Shown in pieces: positions 60,718 to 64,000 of a stretch of DNA of 64,000 nucleotides. The position numbers and the translations under genes were made by a program. Source of the stretch: CAWBRT01 sp963791145 (GTDB lineage Bacteria; Acidobacteriota; Terriglobia; Terriglobales; Acidobacteriaceae); the NCBI GenBank assembly GCA_963791145.1, contig CAWBRT010000011.1:744001-808000 (forward strand), read 5' to 3'. The notes under the pieces were generated by a model. That model was not told the origin of the DNA. It saw only the letters and a program-made list of their open reading frames with translations, and did not search any database. Positions within the stretch are counted from its first letter, which is position 1. The number at the start of each line of letters is the position of its first letter.

Positions 60718-61779
60718 TTAACGCTCCAACTTCTGTTCCGCGGCCGCCTCTTGCTCCGCCAGCGGCGTCCGCTGCAATGGCGTCTGCTTCGTTGTAAGGA
60801 TCAGCCCGCGCCGCCGCTCAAGGTAGCGTTGCGCGAGTCTGATTGCCGTCCCGACAATGCCGTCTTTCATGGCAAGGACGACGATGAGGATCAGCAGCCC
60901 GAAGAAGCCCGGCGAATACTCTCCCCGGTTGCTGAACAAGTTGGTCGCGGTGACCAGCAGCGTGCTCCCCACGATTGGTCCAAGCATCGAAGTGGCGCCG
61001 CCGACGATGGTGTAGGCGATGTAGTCGACCGAGGACATCGCGCTGAACGAGGAGGGATGCGCCGTGAGCAACATGTTCAGCAGCGAGAATCCGGCGATTC
61101 CCGCCAACCCGGCCGCCACGGTGAATCCGATCATCTTATAGCGCCAGACCACCAGCCCAAGGCTCTCGGCAAGAACCTGATTCTCCTTGATGGCCGCGAA
61201 GTGTTGACGGTAATAGCGGGTGAACGCGGTAGTGATCAAGGCAGCCAGCAAGGCCAAGCCTACGGCGAGGAATAATACGGACTGATTATCTTCCAAGGCC
61301 ATGCCGAAGAGCGTGGTCGCCGGCATTCCCGCCAGACCGTTGGAGCCGCCGGTCAACTTCGGTGTCTCGAACAACAACAACTGCATGATCTGTGAAAGCA
61401 GAAAGGTAACAAGAACGAAGTAAACGCCGCGCAGGCGCAGCACAAGGGCGCCCAAGGGGAGCGCCACCAGGGTCGGCGCGACAAAGCTCAGCGCGGTCAG
61501 TAGGAGGGTATCGGTAATGCCGGCACGCAGGCCCGCGATAGCCGCGCTGTAGGCGCCCATCGCCATGAAAGCAGGGACGGCGAAGGTCATCAGGTCCATG
61601 CGCAGCATCACGTACACGCTGAACGCGGCCGGGATGGCAATCATGATCTGAGTAGCCACCGAAACCATTAAGGGACTGCTGGACAGCATGGGGATGAAGA
61701 CGGCGAGCACGAGAACGCCGATGCTGACAAGCTCCCCGGCGCCACAGACGCGGACAATCGATCTGAATCTGCCAGTCAT
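60718..61779 (-). CDS. livM: ABC transporter permease LivM-type, set 3
   Basis: 353 residues from ATG 61779 (GGAG 8 nt upstream, 2 nt after livH). About ten membrane helices: MLRMDLMTFAVPAFMAMGAYSAAIAGL, GVYFVLVTFLLSQIMQLLLFETPKLTGGSNGL, the loop YRQHFAAIKENQVLAESLGL, YTIVGGATSMLGPIVGSTL. More divergent from the standard LivM (no GQLSLGH) than sets 1 and 2. The C-terminal 35 residues are hydrophilic. Confidence 0.92.
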   Translation of the reverse strand: MTGRFRSIVRVCGAGELVSIGVLVLAVFIPMLSSSPLMVSVATQIMIAIPAAFSVYVMLRMDLMTFAVPAFMAMGAYSAAIAGLRAGITDTLLLTALSFVAPTLVALPLGALVLRLRGVYFVLVTFLLSQIMQLLLFETPKLTGGSNGLAGMPATTLFGMALEDNQSVLFLAVGLALLAALITTAFTRYYRQHFAAIKENQVLAESLGLVVWRYKMIGFTVAAGLAGIAGFSLLNMLLTAHPSSFSAMSSVDYIAYTIVGGATSMLGPIVGSTLLVTATNLFSNRGEYSPGFFGLLILIVVLAMKDGIVGTAIRLAQRYLERRRGLILTTKQTPLQRTPLAEQEAAAEQKLER

Positions 61780-61781
61780 TG

Positions 61782-62648
61782 TCACGCTCCGTGCACTTCC
61801 TGGCCAAACAGACCGGAGGGGCGAACCACGAGCATGATCAACACGAACACGAAGAGAGCGAGAGCTCCCTTCGATCCGCCCAGATACACGCTGGAGTAGG
61901 CCTCCACCATGCCTACGATGAAGGCTGCCAAAGTCGCTCCGCCGACACTGCCCAGTCCACCGAGAATGACGATGAGGAACGACGTCGCCAACACCGGATC
62001 CGCCAGATTCGGAGCCAGACACAGGATAGGAGTAACCAGTGCTCCGGTGAGACCCGCCAGAGCGGTCGCCAGCGCGAAGGCGAGAGGAAACAGCAACCGC
62101 GGACGTATCCCCTGGGCCGCCGCCACCTGCCTGTCACTGGCCAGCGCCCGTAGAGCCCGTCCGAAATTCGTCCGGTACATCAGCAGGTAGACCGTACCGA
62201 TGGTGAGCACGCAAACCAGCAGTACGATCATGTTTTCTTTCGGGAAGTAATAGTTTCCGTGGCGCCAGGTTCCCCGGACCGGAAACGCGAACTCCGGCGA
62301 TTCCGGGCCAAACGTGACGAGCACACCGGTGGACATCACCAGGAACAGCCCGAGCGTCAGCATCAGCGTCGCCAGATGATCCTCGACCACGCGCTCCAGC
62401 AGGAACACTTCGAAGAGGTAGCCCAGCAGTCCACTTGCCAGCACGGCCAATAGCACGGCCACTGGATATGGAGCACCGAGATAATGCACCGAGGCATAGG
62501 CCACGTACCCGCCTAAAACATAAAAGCCGCCGTGCGAGAAGTTCACTACCCCGAGAATGCCGAAAATCAACGTGAACCCCAGCGCCAGCAGCGCGTACTG
62601 GACGCCGAGGCTCACGCCGATCAAGCCGGTAGAAACAAAGCTTTCCAC
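61782..62648 (-). CDS. livH: ABC transporter permease LivH-type, set 3
   Basis: 288 residues: GVSLGVQYALLALGFTLIFGILGVVNFSHGGFYVLGGYVAY, loop NFGRALRALASDRQVAAAQGI, and FLIVILGGLGSVGGATLAAFIVG. Inner-membrane channel subunit; 12 nt after the binding-protein stop. Confidence 0.94.
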   Translation of the reverse strand: MESFVSTGLIGVSLGVQYALLALGFTLIFGILGVVNFSHGGFYVLGGYVAYASVHYLGAPYPVAVLLAVLASGLLGYLFEVFLLERVVEDHLATLMLTLGLFLVMSTGVLVTFGPESPEFAFPVRGTWRHGNYYFPKENMIVLLVCVLTIGTVYLLMYRTNFGRALRALASDRQVAAAQGIRPRLLFPLAFALATALAGLTGALVTPILCLAPNLADPVLATSFLIVILGGLGSVGGATLAAFIVGMVEAYSSVYLGGSKGALALFVFVLIMLVVRPSGLFGQEVHGA

Positions 62649-62660
62649 GAGGCCTCCCTG

Positions 62661-63842
62661 CTACTTGCCGGTGGGGGCATCAACCCGCACAGAGGGCTGT
62701 GCTTTGCCGTTCACGATCAGGCCAATGCCGAACGGGAACGAGAGCTCCTGGTTGATCTTGAAGAACTCCTGGCCGATCCAGAGTCCCTTGCCGAGGTTCG
62801 GGTCTTCGACCGGCAAAGAGCGCAATGCCGCTGCGATCTTCTTCGTATCGTCAGCCGTGCCCGCCTTGGAAATGGCCTTGGTCACCATGCGCGTGGCCGG
62901 CACATACTGATAGAAGAAGTTGTTCTCCGGCGGATTTGCTTTCATCAGGCGCTTGTACTCTTCCGCAATGCCCTGCGCCTTGCTGTCGATATAAACCGAT
63001 TCGTACCAGTAGAAGTTCTTGACGACGTCCGCTCCACCGGCAACCCGCAAGATCTCCGCGTCTCCCGGTCCGCCAAGGCGGCCGATGGGGCCATTGAAAC
63101 CGGCCTGGCGCAACTGCTTCACCATGATGCCGGCTTCTCCCGGAGGCGACGAGGTCGTATCGATCCCATCCGGCTTCATATTCATGACGCGAGTGACGAG
63201 CGGAGCGAAATTGGTTGTGCCGCGCTGATAGTACTCCTCGATGGCTTCGATTCCGTTCTTCCTGTAAGCCACGGCGTCGACGCTGGCGATGTCGGTTCCA
63301 CCCTGGTCGTTGGTGGCAACCAGGACCACTTTTTTGAGATTGAACTTCTGCTTGGCAACCTTCACGATGGGCTCGGCCCAGGCGCTCGGACCGGGTCCCA
63401 GATGGAAGACCAGCGGCCATTGCGGACCGATAGCATCCTTGGCGAAGCTATTCCCCATCACCAGCATGCCATTGCGATGGGCAACCGGCTTGATGCCGGT
63501 CATCTCGGGGGCCCCGATGGGTCCGATGATGAGCTTGATCCCCTGGCTGGCCAGGTTATTCGCCGCGGCGGCCGCGCCTTCGGGAGTGTACTTGCCGTCC
63601 AGGGTGACGACCGAAATCTTGCATTTTTGATTTCCGACCGGCAGCCCGCCCTTCTCGGCATACTCAGCCGCGACCAACTCCGCCGCACCGCGCATGGCGA
63701 TGCCCCATTGCGCCGCCCCGCCCGACATCGGAGCGACCACTCCCAGCTTTACTTCGCACTGCGCAAAAGCGGGAGAGCTGACAAAGAATTGTGCACCTAA
63801 AACTGCGATAAGAATTGCCGCAGCAAGATGGAAACGTTTCAT
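62661..63842 (-). CDS. Periplasmic substrate-binding protein, LivK-type, set 3
   Basis: 393 residues. ATG 63842 follows GGAGGAAAAG. Cleavable signal (MKRFHLAAAILIAVLGAQFF to about residue 28, ending AFAQ). Type I binding-protein fold: VKLGVVAPMSGGAAQWGIAMRGAAELVAAEYAEKGGLP, KLIIGPIGAPEMTGIKPVAHRNGMLVMGN, LVATNDQGGTDIASVDAVAYRKNGIE. The ligand is unknown; the cluster context suggests a cyclic or aromatic acid rather than an amino acid. Confidence 0.92.
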   Translation of the reverse strand: MKRFHLAAAILIAVLGAQFFVSSPAFAQCEVKLGVVAPMSGGAAQWGIAMRGAAELVAAEYAEKGGLPVGNQKCKISVVTLDGKYTPEGAAAAANNLASQGIKLIIGPIGAPEMTGIKPVAHRNGMLVMGNSFAKDAIGPQWPLVFHLGPGPSAWAEPIVKVAKQKFNLKKVVLVATNDQGGTDIASVDAVAYRKNGIEAIEEYYQRGTTNFAPLVTRVMNMKPDGIDTTSSPPGEAGIMVKQLRQAGFNGPIGRLGGPGDAEILRVAGGADVVKNFYWYESVYIDSKAQGIAEEYKRLMKANPPENNFFYQYVPATRMVTKAISKAGTADDTKKIAAALRSLPVEDPNLGKGLWIGQEFFKINQELSFPFGIGLIVNGKAQPSVRVDAPTGK

Positions 63843-64000
63843 ATTCTCTTTTCCTCCAAAGGAGAACCCATGACCGGAGAGCCCATGACCAAGGGAAACA
63901 TCATGCCCCACGCAGTCCCCACGACTGCGCGAAAAACCCGCGGATCGGCAACAACCACAGCGTGACTTGCAACTTCAACTTCAACCACTCAGGAAAGCGG
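63843..64000. other. Upstream region of ABC transporter set 3 (cut by window end)
   Basis: 158 nt. Only the ribosome site of the binding-protein gene and a short duplicated CCCATGACC are visible. Confidence 0.4.

Noticed and set aside
1..64000. CRISPR arrays, tRNA or rRNA genes, IS transposases, prophage genes
   Set aside because: No regular spacer-repeat array, cloverleaf-like sequence, conserved rRNA segment, transposase or phage structural gene was recognised on either strand.

Overview
The window is GC-rich bacterial chromosome with no rRNA, tRNA, CRISPR array or recognisable transposase. Gene content (several complete branched-chain-amino-acid-type ABC transporters, IclR and MFS catabolic units, a chemosensory operon joined to an RsbU/RsbW/STAS module, hairpins of the GGGCT-AA-AGCCC kind) suggests a free-living, motile soil heterotroph. 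Acidobacteriota is my best guess; this is inference from gene content, not from a marker gene.

Region 1 (1-14.4 kb, minus strand) is one long signalling operon. From its promoter it reads: response-regulator/PP2C phosphatase, HATPase anti-sigma-type kinase, STAS protein, a CheA with extra CheW-like and receiver domains, three tandem MCPs, CheW, CheB, CheR, and a Cache-HAMP-PAS sensor that runs off the left edge. A sigma28-like promoter lies upstream. Region 2 (14.8-20.8 kb) is a catabolic operon of IclR regulator, MFS carrier, TPP-dependent enzyme and Ldh_2-family dehydrogenase, with three palindromic operators in front. A divergent secreted VOC protein follows. Region 3 (21.7-23.9 kb) holds a fourth MCP with its own sigma28-like promoter and a small SnoaL-like protein.

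Region 4 (24.2-30.2 kb) is ABC transporter set 1 with a LarA-like (DUF2088) protein as last gene. Region 5 (30.4-33.2 kb) holds a DUF1330 protein, a TlpA-like thioredoxin, a rhodanese-like protein and a Tat-exported transglutaminase-like protein. Region 6 (33.5-46.0 kb) pairs a plus-strand catabolic cluster (SDR, split transketolase, FAH-family enzyme) with ABC transporter set 2 and a thiolase / CoA-transferase / SDR operon on the minus strand. Two orphan C-terminal tails of 3-hydroxyacyl-CoA dehydrogenases sit between those two minus-strand units. Region 7 (46.5-53.1 kb) has an orphan DHp-like membrane protein, a sigma28-type promoter plus terminator ahead of a 77-residue protein, a modA stump, an Fsr-like MFS carrier, and a sodium:solute symporter with a DUF3311 partner, a 55-residue membrane protein and an M20 peptidase. 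Region 8 (53.6-64 kb) is a degradation cluster: amidohydrolase, cyclase, MFS carrier and FadH-like flavoenzyme next to ABC transporter set 3.

A notable property is the number of single-base frameshifts in otherwise well conserved genes: cheR, cheW, two MCPs, the TPP enzyme, livM, a substrate-binding protein and an SDR, plus one in-frame TAG. Many fall in short G/C runs. Sequencing or assembly error is the simplest explanation for most. Two of them are the same lesion at the same site in neighbouring MCP genes.
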